Of a stretch of DNA of 64,000 nucleotides, positions 16,401-23,944 are shown in pieces. The stretch is from Bacteroidales bacterium. Its GTDB lineage: Bacteria > Bacteroidota > Bacteroidia > Bacteroidales > UBA932. Below the pieces are notes generated by a model. It was given only the letters and a program-made list of their open reading frames with translations, ran no database searches and was not told the origin of the DNA. The stretch covers positions 1 through 64,000 of the forward strand of contig JAFTFV010000040.1 in NCBI GenBank assembly GCA_017458265.1, written 5' to 3'. Position 1 is the first letter of the stretch, and each line of letters starts with the position of its first letter. The position numbers and the translations under genes were made by a program.

Positions 16401-17078
16401 ATGAATAGAAAATTTCTTATTATCGCCTCTGTCGCAGCGATGCTGTCCGGGGCGAACTTTGCATCAGCACAGGAAAAGCCTGTTTTGCCTGAAGAGGCTA
16501 AATCCGAACAGACCGGTCTTAAGTGGTTCGTCGGCTGCGGCCTTGGCTTCAACTCCACATGGGATTACGAGAATAAGGGAACTCTCCCTTTCCTTACTGT
16601 CCCGAGTTTTGCCGCAGATCTCTACGGCGGTGCCTGGTTAAGTCCGCAGTACGGTTTCAGGGTAGGTTACTATGGTATCGGCAACGATGCGAGCCTCACA
16701 CTCTCTCCGTTCTCTTACCGTCCGTTCAGCATGCTTCAGAACATGATTGCTGCAGACCTCCTGTTCAATATAGGTAATCCCTTTGCCAAGGGAGACAAGC
16801 CCAGTGACTGGTCATTTGTCCCCTATATAAGGATTGCTGCCGATATCATATCCTCCGGGCGGGATGAAAACGGAAAGAGGATATCCTACGCCACGCCGGC
16901 CGCAGGACTTGGCTGTCTTGTGATGTGGGCACCTTCATGGCTTGGCAGGAACTGGAGTTTCACCGTAGACGACCGTTTCGTTCTCGTGAGCGAGAAAAGC
17001 CTGATGTCCACAGACCGCAAATCGTCAATAGTATTTCCTTTTGCAATCACCATCGGCCTGAACTACCGGTTTGAATAA
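16401..17078 (+). CDS. Outer-membrane beta-barrel family protein
   Basis: A 225-residue protein with a clear signal peptide (MNRKFLIIASVAAMLSGANF...ASA-Q), and alternating hydrophobic strands that end in ITIGLNYRFE, close to the terminal aromatic pattern of outer-membrane barrels. I chose the ATG at 16401 because the signal peptide begins there; a GTG at 16377 would only add MLKQFKYS. It probably shares the promoter at 15843. No specific function is visible. Confidence 0.7.
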   Translation: MNRKFLIIASVAAMLSGANFASAQEKPVLPEEAKSEQTGLKWFVGCGLGFNSTWDYENKGTLPFLTVPSFAADLYGGAWLSPQYGFRVGYYGIGNDASLTLSPFSYRPFSMLQNMIAADLLFNIGNPFAKGDKPSDWSFVPYIRIAADIISSGRDENGKRISYATPAAGLGCLVMWAPSWLGRNWSFTVDDRFVLVSEKSLMSTDRKSSIVFPFAITIGLNYRFE

Positions 17079-17099
17079 TACCGCACCCGGCCGGGAATT

Positions 17100-17335
17100 G
17101 ATACACTCAGACCACCGTTTCGGCTCACCAGAGCCCGATAACGGTGGTTTGACGCAGTTTAAACCCTGCCAAACCACCAAAAACGCCCTTCCAGAGCTCC
17201 AAAGTGTTGGTTTGAGTGTATCCAGCCGCCTGCAGGCGGCCCGTGGAGGGCGTGTCTTTGCAAATTGGGCGGTGTCATACGAGCAAAGACTTCTAGCCCG
17301 GAGCGGCGGGGGTGTCTGAGGGGGCAGAGCCCCCT
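17100..17335. repeat. Palindrome-rich intergenic block (GGTGGTTTGA inverted-repeat arms)
   Basis: No gene is visible between 17079 and 17379. Four arms related to GGTGGTTTGA alternate in orientation: minus 17107-17116, plus 17143-17152, minus 17169-17178, plus 17206-17215, giving two hairpin units with a period of 62-63 bases. The outer ends GATACACTCAGACCA (17100-17114) and TGGTTTGAGTGTATC (17208-17222) pair at 14 of 15 positions. Next to it are a perfect palindrome GCCGCCTGCAGGCGGC (17225-17240) and a hairpin AGGGGGC-AGA-GCCCCCT (17319-17335). It sits just downstream of a tRNA gene, a frequent place for repeats and integration scars, but no integrase is present. Confidence 0.6.
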
Positions 17336-17348
17336 GTATTAACCGCAA

Positions 17349-17374
17349 AAACGACAGCCGAGAGGCTGTCGTTT
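17349..17374 (-). terminator. Terminator of tRNA-Ser
   Basis: A perfect 11-bp stem AAACGACAGCC/GGCTGTCGTTT (17349-17359 and 17364-17374) with a GAGA loop. On the minus strand it follows the tRNA 3' end by 5 bases and leads into TTTTGCGG. Confidence 0.75.
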
Positions 17375-17379
17375 GAAGC

Positions 17380-17467
17380 GGAGGGGACGAGATTCGAACT
17401 CGTGGTACAGAATAACCCGTACGGCAGTTTAGCAAACTGCTGGTTTCAGCCACTCACCCACCCCTCC
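17380..17467 (-). tRNA. tRNA-Ser (anticodon GCU)
   Basis: An 88-base class II tRNA on the minus strand. The acceptor stem GGAGGGG/CCCCTCC is perfect. The anticodon arm GCAGT-TTGCTAA-ACTGC carries GCT, the T-arm includes GTTCGAATC, and a long variable arm (CGTACGGG...TGTACC region) is typical of serine tRNAs. The 3' CCA is not encoded. A -7 element lies upstream and a hairpin terminator downstream. Confidence 0.93.
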
Positions 17468-17509
17468 GGGAATGATGTTCCTGAAACGCCCGCTCAAAAG
17501 GCGGGACTG

Positions 17510-17517
17510 CAAAGATA
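17510..17517 (-). promoter_or_regulatory. -7 promoter element (TATCTTTG) of tRNA-Ser
   Basis: Minus-strand TAnnTTTG match about 43 bases upstream of the tRNA 5' end, in an AT-rich stretch. Confidence 0.5.
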
Positions 17518-17558
17518 CGAAAAAAGTCTCAATCCGCAAGAGTTTCGGATTTATTTTC

Positions 17559-17566
17559 TAAATTTG
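17559..17566 (+). promoter_or_regulatory. -7 promoter element (TAAATTTG) of the YhhN-family gene
   Basis: Plus-strand TAnnTTTG match 25 bases upstream of the ATG at 17592. Confidence 0.55.
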
Positions 17567-17591
17567 CTCCGACACAATAAACGCACTAACT

Positions 17592-18266
17592 ATGAAAGCC
17601 GCAAAATACTGGATAGTCCCCGGACTGTTTTTCCTTGTCGCCGCAGCACTGAATCTCGTCGGCCGTTTTACAGATAATGCCGTGCTTGCAAGCGCCGTGA
17701 AACCGCTTCTGATGCCGTTTTTGGCAATTACGGCCATCTGCGCAGCAGGCGGAGTGGAGAAAAAGGAAATACGCCTTCTTGTTCTGGCACTCATTCTCGG
17801 ATGCATCGGTGACGTATTCCTAATCTATGACGGCTTCCTGCTGTTCATCTGCGGAATGGTCGCTTTCCTTGCCGGCCATATCTGCTACATGTGCCTCTTT
17901 GGAGGCAAGTCCTGGAAGGGCTTTACCGCAAAGACCTGGATTCCGGCTGTCATAGCCATGGCCGCGCTTGTTGCCGTGCTCATCATGGTCATCGGCGTAA
18001 AGGGCGCCCTGCTTGTACCCATGTGCGTTTACGGCTTCGCCCTCATGCTCCTGATTTTCAGCGGCCTTTGCGGAGTCGTAAGAGAAAGGACCGCTGCCTG
18101 GTGGATAATCCTCGCAGGAACGGTCCTGTTCACGTTCTCCGATGCGCTTATCGCCATCGGCACCTTTGGCGGAGATTTCTCCGGCCGCGAATTCCTGGTG
18201 ATGCTCACCTATATCGCAGCCCAGACGCTTCTGGCCATCGGCACAATCAAACTCGTAAAGGCTTAA
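17592..18266 (+). CDS. YhhN-family membrane protein (lysoplasmalogenase-like)
   Basis: A 224-residue protein with about eight transmembrane segments and the conserved YhhN motifs: VKPLLMPFLA (about 36-45), LGCIGDVFLI, MVAFLAGHICYM, and GTVLFTFSDALIAIG near the C-terminus. The family includes lysoplasmalogenases (TMEM86), which cleave the vinyl-ether bond of lysoplasmalogens; plasmalogens occur in many anaerobes, so this fits, but activity cannot be read from sequence. It converges on pheS with a 4-base overlap of the 3' ends. Confidence 0.82.
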   Translation: MKAAKYWIVPGLFFLVAAALNLVGRFTDNAVLASAVKPLLMPFLAITAICAAGGVEKKEIRLLVLALILGCIGDVFLIYDGFLLFICGMVAFLAGHICYMCLFGGKSWKGFTAKTWIPAVIAMAALVAVLIMVIGVKGALLVPMCVYGFALMLLIFSGLCGVVRERTAAWWIILAGTVLFTFSDALIAIGTFGGDFSGREFLVMLTYIAAQTLLAIGTIKLVKA

Positions 18267-19297
18267 ACCTCCGTTGCGGTAGCAAATTCGGAGAGGAAGC
18301 GCATGTCGTTTTCAAAGTAGTGGCGGAGGTCATTCACCTGCCACTTGAGCATGGCGATGCGCTCTACACCCATGCCGAAGGCGAAGCCGCTGTACTGGGC
18401 GGGGTCGATGCCTGATGCCTTGAGCACGTTGGGGTCTACCATTCCGCAGCCCATGATTTCCAGCCAGCCTGTACCCTTGCAGATATTGCAGCCCTTTCCG
18501 TGGCAGATGTTGCAGCTTACGTCCACCTCTGCCGACGGCTCCGTGAACGGGAAGTATGAAGGCCTCATCCTTATCTCAGTCTCGGGGCCGAACATCTCCC
18601 TTGCAAATAGCAGAATGGCCTGTTTGAGGTCTGCAAAAGTAACGTCCTTGTCGATATAAAGGCCTTCCACCTGGTGGAAGATGCAGTGTGCACGTGCCGA
18701 TATCGCCTCGTTGCGGAACACCCTGCCGGGGCAGACAACGCGGATGGGGAGCTGCTGTGTCTCCATTGTGCGGACCTGCACGGAGGATGTGTGGGTGCGG
18801 AGAAGCAGCGGGTTCAGATGTCCGGTGCTCACGAAGAAAGTGTCCTGCATTTCGCGGGCGGGGTGGTTCGGAGGGAAGTTGAGAGCCTCGAACACATGGT
18901 AGTCGTCCTCGATTTCCGGACCTTCTGCAACGTCATATCCGAACTTGCGGAAGATCTCCACAATCTGCTGTCTCACGATGGAAACGGGATGGCGGGAACC
19001 AAGCGGCTGGGGGTCTCCGGGCATGGAGAGGTCTTCCTTTGGCATAACCTCTGCCGCAGCTTCCTGGGCTTGCTCCTTGAGTTCCTCAATCTTTGCCATG
19101 GCCTGCTTCTTGAGCTCGTTGAGCTTCTGGCCGTATTCCCTCTTGAGTTCCGGTGCAACGCTGCGGAACTCGTCCATCAGTGCAGTGATTTCACCCTTTT
19201 TTCCAAGGAAACGGACGCGGGCCTCTTCGGCCTCTTTCTGTGAACCTGCCTTGAGTTCCTCGAGTTCCTTGAAAATCTTTTCAATTGCTTCCTTCAT
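18263..19297 (-). CDS. pheS: Phenylalanyl-tRNA synthetase alpha subunit
   Basis: A 344-residue class II synthetase subunit that charges tRNA-Phe together with PheT, which is not in this window. An N-terminal coiled coil (about 1-85) is followed by the catalytic domain with motif 2 (FRNEAISARAHCIFHQVEGL) and motif 3 (GFAFGMGVERIAML). A Cys-rich insert, CNICHGKGCNICKGTG (about 271-286), could bind a metal and is seen in related bacteria. It follows an exported-protein gene by 11 bases on the same strand. Confidence 0.95.
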   Translation of the reverse strand: MKEAIEKIFKELEELKAGSQKEAEEARVRFLGKKGEITALMDEFRSVAPELKREYGQKLNELKKQAMAKIEELKEQAQEAAAEVMPKEDLSMPGDPQPLGSRHPVSIVRQQIVEIFRKFGYDVAEGPEIEDDYHVFEALNFPPNHPAREMQDTFFVSTGHLNPLLLRTHTSSVQVRTMETQQLPIRVVCPGRVFRNEAISARAHCIFHQVEGLYIDKDVTFADLKQAILLFAREMFGPETEIRMRPSYFPFTEPSAEVDVSCNICHGKGCNICKGTGWLEIMGCGMVDPNVLKASGIDPAQYSGFAFGMGVERIAMLKWQVNDLRHYFENDMRFLSEFATATEV

Positions 19298-19308
19298 AGT
19301 GTATAGAC

Positions 19309-19725
19309 TTATTTTTTCCTTTTTTCACGTGCTTTCCTGGCCCTTTCCCCGCCGGCCTTCATGTATTTTTTCCACTGGGCCTCGTTGAAGATGCGCTTGT
19401 AGGTGGCGTCGATTTTTTCCATCCACTTGTCCCTGACATCGGCATACAGGTCGGAATTCTCCACCTTGGATTTCTGCATGGCGGTCATTTCGTCGCTCAT
19501 GGCCCTGAAATCATGGGTGAGGGTGGAATCCACGTAGAACTCCTGCCAGTATTCGAGGTCCAGAAGCTCTGAGAGCCGCTTCACCTCCTTGTCGATGAAT
19601 TCCATCATCTGCTTCTCCTGCTGCTCCTGGCTCTGGGGCTGATTCTGAGCTCCAAGGCTTGCAATGCCTATCATTAAGGCAGTAAAAAGACAGAACAAAC
19701 GATAAAATTTCATATATTTGCACAT
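19309..19725 (-). CDS. Small exported helical protein of unknown function
   Basis: 138 residues from the first ATG (MCKYMKFYRL); the ATG at 19713 (MKFYRLFCLFTALMIGIASL) gives a tidier signal peptide ending at GAQ. The mature part is short, highly charged and helical, with a Lys/Arg-rich tail (GGERARKAREKRKK). I do not assign a family. It lies 11 bases upstream of pheS and is probably co-transcribed with it. A minus-strand -7 element is at 19738-19745. Confidence 0.65.
   Translation of the reverse strand: MCKYMKFYRLFCLFTALMIGIASLGAQNQPQSQEQQEKQMMEFIDKEVKRLSELLDLEYWQEFYVDSTLTHDFRAMSDEMTAMQKSKVENSDLYADVRDKWMEKIDATYKRIFNEAQWKKYMKAGGERARKAREKRKK
19713..19720 (+). promoter_or_regulatory. -7 promoter element (TATATTTG) of the C69 dipeptidase gene
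   Basis: Plus-strand TAnnTTTG match 53 bases upstream of the ATG at 19774. It overlaps the 5' end of the divergent exported-protein gene. Confidence 0.55.
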
Positions 19726-19737
19726 TATTATAGCTTA

Positions 19738-19745
19738 CAAAATTA
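19738..19745 (-). promoter_or_regulatory. -7 promoter element (TAATTTTG) of the exported protein and pheS
   Basis: Minus-strand TAnnTTTG match 12 bases upstream of the first ATG at 19725. Confidence 0.45.
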
Positions 19746-19773
19746 CGCAATTAATCGAAAAAGCGCAAAAACG

Positions 19774-21564
19774 ATGAGAAAAACCTTCTTCAAGGCCCTT
19801 GCTGTGACCGCCGCCATGGCGCTTTCTCTTCAGGAAGGCAATACTTGTACCAATGTGATAATTACCTCCGGAGCAAGCAAAGACGGCTCCGTCCTGGTGT
19901 CCTATGCCGCAGACTCCCACTATCTGTTCGGAGAACTCTACTTCCACCCGGCGGCAGACTGGGCCGCAGGCTCGCCGCTCAAGATATACGACTGGGACTC
20001 AAACCGTTACCTTGGAGAAATCGAGCAGGTTGCCCACACCTACCAGACTGTTGGCAACATGAACGAGCACCAGGTCATCATCACCGAGACCACCTGGGGC
20101 GGCCGTCCCGAACTTGAAGACAAGAAGGGCGGAATCGACTACGGTTCCCTCATCTATATCGCGCTCCAGCGTGCAAAGACCGCCCGTGAGGCCATCGACG
20201 TCATCGTCGAGCTTGCCAACCGCTACGGCTACGCCTCCGAGGGCGAAACCTTCTCCATTGCCGACAAGCGCGAAGCCTGGATCATGGAACTCATCGGCAA
20301 GGGAATGAACGTGAAGAACGGCGTGAACATGCAGAAGGGCATCGTCTGGGTGGCCCGCCGCATCCCCGACGGGGCCATTTGCGCCCATGCAAATCAGGCC
20401 CGTATCGGCAAGTTCCCCCTCAACGACCCCGACAACTGCCTCTATGCCCCGGACGTCATCACTTTCGCCCGCCGCAAGGGCTATTTCGACGGCCTGGACA
20501 GCGAATTCAGCTTCAAGAAGGCCTACTGTCCCATCGACTTCGGCACCGTCCGCGGCTGTGATGCCCGCGCCTGGAGCGCCTTCAACATCCTCACCGACGG
20601 CTGGTTCTCCTTCTATGACGAAAACGGCACCCCCGTCACCCGCGACGCCTACACCTACCTTGACTACGTAATGGGCGAAAACCTCGAAGGCGACATTCCC
20701 CTCTGGGTCTACCCCCGCAAAAAGGTCGGCGTAAAGCAGCTTGCCGATGTCATGCGTGACCACTTCGAGGGCACACCAATGGACATGACCCAGGATATCG
20801 GCGCAGGCGGAAACGCCCTCCCTTACCGCTGGAGGCCGATGGAATGGAAGAACTACGACGGCCAGACCTTCATCAACGAGAGGGCCATCGCAACCCAGCA
20901 GACCGGTTTCTGGATGGTGGGCCAGGCCCGCAACTACGTCCCCGACGTGGTTGGAGGCATCCTCTGGTTCGGCACCGACGATGCCGCCACATCCTACCTC
21001 ACCCCCATGTACACCAGCATCTCCAAGGTTCCGGAGTGCTTCCGTGAGGGCAACGGAGACCTTCTCCACTATTCTCCCACCGCCTCCTTCTGGATCAACA
21101 ACCGCGTCTCAAACGCCTGCTACAAGATGTACAATGTGATGGCCGGCTATGTGAGGGAAAAGGTTGATGCATTTGAGATTGACCAGATGGAGCGCAAAAC
21201 CCATTCCGTAGACAGCGCCGCCGTTGTCATGTACAATGAGGTTGCCATGAAGATACAGAAAAAGATGCAGGCAAACGGCGGAATGATATCCCGCACACCT
21301 TTCAAGAAGGTCACGAAGTATATCACCGATTACTGCGTCAAGACAGCCCAGGACCAGTTCAAGGCCTGGTCTGAACTGGAGACCGAACTCCTTGTCAAGT
21401 TCATGGACGGCAACGTCAAGCCCCAGAACGAAGACGGCACCTTCAAGCACTCCGAATACTCTCCCGGCATACCCGAAAAGGTAGAGTGGCCTGGTTATAC
21501 AGAGCTCTGGAAAGAAACCGTCGCCCAGGAACACGGAGATATTATCCGCGTAAAGGAGCAGTAA
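19774..21564 (+). CDS. C69-family dipeptidase (PepD-like Ntn hydrolase)
   Basis: A 596-residue exported peptidase. After a signal sequence (about 1-23) comes NTCTNVIITSGASKDGSVLV. Its Cys25 is the expected N-terminal nucleophile exposed by cleavage, as in Lactobacillus PepDA-type enzymes. Further family features are VGNMNEHQVIITETTWGGRP and GSLIYIALQRAKTAREAI. It probably hydrolyses dipeptides in the periplasm, which fits an amino-acid-fermenting Bacteroidota. It has its own promoter and no close operon partner: 90 bases separate it from the phosphate cluster. Confidence 0.88.
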   Translation: MRKTFFKALAVTAAMALSLQEGNTCTNVIITSGASKDGSVLVSYAADSHYLFGELYFHPAADWAAGSPLKIYDWDSNRYLGEIEQVAHTYQTVGNMNEHQVIITETTWGGRPELEDKKGGIDYGSLIYIALQRAKTAREAIDVIVELANRYGYASEGETFSIADKREAWIMELIGKGMNVKNGVNMQKGIVWVARRIPDGAICAHANQARIGKFPLNDPDNCLYAPDVITFARRKGYFDGLDSEFSFKKAYCPIDFGTVRGCDARAWSAFNILTDGWFSFYDENGTPVTRDAYTYLDYVMGENLEGDIPLWVYPRKKVGVKQLADVMRDHFEGTPMDMTQDIGAGGNALPYRWRPMEWKNYDGQTFINERAIATQQTGFWMVGQARNYVPDVVGGILWFGTDDAATSYLTPMYTSISKVPECFREGNGDLLHYSPTASFWINNRVSNACYKMYNVMAGYVREKVDAFEIDQMERKTHSVDSAAVVMYNEVAMKIQKKMQANGGMISRTPFKKVTKYITDYCVKTAQDQFKAWSELETELLVKFMDGNVKPQNEDGTFKHSEYSPGIPEKVEWPGYTELWKETVAQEHGDIIRVKEQ

Positions 21565-21624
21565 AAAACTCTACAATAACACAACAAACACTCCAAAACA
21601 GTTTCATCGTTTGTTAAGTTTTCT

Positions 21625-21632
21625 TACCTTTG
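21625..21632 (+). promoter_or_regulatory. -7 promoter element (TACCTTTG) of the phosphate/pyrophosphate cluster
   Basis: TAnnTTTG match 22 bases upstream of the DUF47 gene. Around it GTTTCA (21601-21606) and TGAAAC (21644-21649) form a wide inverted pair; I cannot say whether a regulator uses it. Confidence 0.5.
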
Positions 21633-21654
21633 GTTTGAAACACTGAAACAAGCC

Positions 21655-22317
21655 ATGAAACTGTTTGGATTATTCACATCCAGAAAGGCGGGCGTTTTTG
21701 TAGAATCCGTCGATAAATTCCTGGATACCATAGATATGGCCACCGCCATTTTCAAGGACGGTGTGCGCTCTTATCTCTACAATGACGAACCCGGCTTTGC
21801 AGAGGCCCTTGCTGCCATGGCGGCAAAGGAAACAGAGGCCGATGCCCTTCGCCGTGAGATAGAAAACACACTCTACTCCAGGGGTGCGCTCATACGCTAC
21901 AGGGGAGACATCATGCGCCTTCTGGAAAGGATGGACCACATCATCACCATCATCAGCAATGACCTTGTCCAGTTTGAGATTGAATCTCCCAAGGTTCCTC
22001 AGGAACTCAAGAAGGAGTTCATGAAACTCACGGAGCTTGCCGTCCTTGCGGTGGAGACTTCCATTCCGGGAACAAAGGCATACTTCACCCATCCGGAGCA
22101 GGTTGCAGAAACCAGTCAGAAAGTGTACTTCTATGAGAAGCAGGCGGTAAAGCAGTCCCAGAGCATCAAGCGCACGGTCTTCCATGAGATGAACAGTCTC
22201 AAACTCAGTGAAAAATTCCATCTCCGTTACTTTGCCCTCCATATAGAAGACCTTTCCACGGCGGCGGTGAAAGTGGCGGAGCAGCTCTCCGTAATGTCCA
22301 TAAAGCGCAGCCTGTAG
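21655..22317 (+). CDS. DUF47/PhoU-like phosphate transport accessory protein
   Basis: A 220-residue, all-helical PhoU-divergent (DUF47) protein (for example ALAAMAAKETEADALRREIE, FALHIEDLSTAAVKVAEQLS). Such proteins usually sit next to PiT phosphate transporters and regulate them. Here the next gene, 4 bases away, encodes a PiT-like membrane domain fused to a DNA-binding domain, so this protein may control or be controlled by that fusion. It is the first of nine closely spaced genes. Confidence 0.88.
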   Translation: MKLFGLFTSRKAGVFVESVDKFLDTIDMATAIFKDGVRSYLYNDEPGFAEALAAMAAKETEADALRREIENTLYSRGALIRYRGDIMRLLERMDHIITIISNDLVQFEIESPKVPQELKKEFMKLTELAVLAVETSIPGTKAYFTHPEQVAETSQKVYFYEKQAVKQSQSIKRTVFHEMNSLKLSEKFHLRYFALHIEDLSTAAVKVAEQLSVMSIKRSL

Positions 22318-22321
22318 CCCA

Positions 22322-23929
22322 ATGTTCTCCAATATTCTCATAGCGCTCTTTGCCGTACTGGTCACTGGCATTTCCCTCATGAAAAGGGATCTTACGGCAG
22401 TTGTGGGAGCGGTATGGGCATCGGGCGCGGGCGAGCGCTGGAGCGTCAAGGTCCTTGTCCCCGTCATCATCATAGTGGCGGCAGGCGCAAGCATTCTTCC
22501 TTCATGCACCCCGGGAGACGACTATTTCAGCATCTTGCCTTATGTGGGTGCCATGGATGTTGCAACCATAACCGTCGCCACCCTGGCAGCGGTACTACTG
22601 ACGTCTTTCATGGATTCCACAGTTGCCGTTCCTTATATTATTATGGGGGCGTTCTTCGGATATCAGTTCATGGCTCAGGATGCCCTGGATGCCGTCCTTG
22701 CCTTGAGAATAGCAGGGTCCTGGATACTGGCCGCCGTCCTTTGCGCCGTGCTGAGCTGGCTTTTCACCCTTGCAGGCATAAAACTCTTCAACAGGAAAGG
22801 TCGTCATCTTGCCATTGCCGACAGGAAAGTCCTCCACTTCTGCATGCTGGCTGCGGTGCTTCTGGCGTTGTGTTTCGGCTGGAATGAGGGAGCGGCAGTC
22901 AGCGTGTTCCCCGCCATGCTCCTTGGAGACGGCTTCACGGTGGCGGCAGGGGTTTCCGTGGTTGTTGCCATCCTCCCGCTCATTGCTGGCAGGACGCTCA
23001 GGCAGGCAGTCTGGCGCATGGCCGACAGTGACCTTGACATCTCCTCTGTCCAACTTCTTGCGGTGATGCTTTCAATGGCTGCCGTTTTTGGAGTGTTCTC
23101 AAGCAGCCTGCCCATGTTTGTCGGCCTCAGGGCAACACCGCTGAGCGCAATAGCGCTTTTGTTTGCAGCCCTTGCAGGAAGCAGTGTTGCAAGCGGCAAG
23201 GCGGTTGTGAGCGGGAAAAAGCTTGGGAAGAGCCTTCTTGCCGTATCGGCAGGGCCGGTTATCGGCTTTGTCATCAGTTACTGCCTAGGTCTCATCGTGG
23301 AGGGTTCCGTTTATATGGCAGTGAGCCTTGTGGTTGTGCTGGTTGCTCTTTACCTATATCTTGTAGAGCGCCGCAAAAAGGCCATGGACCTCAGGCTCAT
23401 CGCTTCCAGGGAAGAGCAGATAGAGTCTGCGCAGAAGGCTATATCGGCCCTGGAAATACGGTCCCAGATGAATGAGATGGACCTTCTTAACAAACTGGAA
23501 ATCAAAAGAAAGGAGCTGGTAGACTTTGCCGTTGGCGTGAGCGACCAGAAAACCTTCATGGAAGGCGTCTATGACAGCCTGGACAAAATCAGCAAGATGC
23601 CGGACGGCCCTGCCAGGAAAGAGGCGCTGGACCAGGTGCTTGCGAGCCTTCGGGAAAGGATGTACTTCACCCGCGAAATGAACGACTTCTATGCCCGCTC
23701 CGAGGTCCTTAACCATGACTTCAACATGCGCCTTGCCGATGCCTACCCCAACCTCACGGAGGCAGAACGCAAACTTGCCAACCTCCTGCGCCAGGGTTTC
23801 TCTTCCAAATACATCTCCAGCCTGATGAACATCACGCCCAAGAGCGTTGAAATCAGCCGCTACCGCCTCAGGACCAAACTGGGACTTTCCCGTTCAGATA
23901 ATCTTGTAAAATTCATCAAATCCATTTAA
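22322..23929 (+). CDS. PiT-like membrane domain fused to a LuxR-type helix-turn-helix
   Basis: A 535-residue protein. Residues 1-345 hold about ten hydrophobic segments and faint PiT-family landmarks: LMKRDLTAVVGAVWASGAG near the N-terminus and CFGWNEGAAVSVFPAML near 190, where PiT transporters have a GANDVANA-type repeat. The paired Asn-Asp of PiT is not kept, so transport may be lost. A charged helical linker follows (about 350-475). Residues 478-535 (LTEAERKLANLLRQGFSSKY, ITPKSVEISRYRLRTKLGLS) match the LuxR/GerE-like HTH found at the C-terminus of several Bacteroidota regulators. The likely reading is a membrane-bound phosphate sensor and transcription factor. I know of no characterised protein with this arrangement. 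Confidence 0.75.
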   Translation: MFSNILIALFAVLVTGISLMKRDLTAVVGAVWASGAGERWSVKVLVPVIIIVAAGASILPSCTPGDDYFSILPYVGAMDVATITVATLAAVLLTSFMDSTVAVPYIIMGAFFGYQFMAQDALDAVLALRIAGSWILAAVLCAVLSWLFTLAGIKLFNRKGRHLAIADRKVLHFCMLAAVLLALCFGWNEGAAVSVFPAMLLGDGFTVAAGVSVVVAILPLIAGRTLRQAVWRMADSDLDISSVQLLAVMLSMAAVFGVFSSSLPMFVGLRATPLSAIALLFAALAGSSVASGKAVVSGKKLGKSLLAVSAGPVIGFVISYCLGLIVEGSVYMAVSLVVVLVALYLYLVERRKKAMDLRLIASREEQIESAQKAISALEIRSQMNEMDLLNKLEIKRKELVDFAVGVSDQKTFMEGVYDSLDKISKMPDGPARKEALDQVLASLRERMYFTREMNDFYARSEVLNHDFNMRLADAYPNLTEAERKLANLLRQGFSSKYISSLMNITPKSVEISRYRLRTKLGLSRSDNLVKFIKSI

Positions 23930-23944
23930 TTAACACTAACCATT

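Noticed and set aside
17312..17677. Open frame across tRNA-Ser (121 residues)
   Set aside because: It reads through the tRNA, its terminator and the YhhN promoter and has no protein-like pattern.
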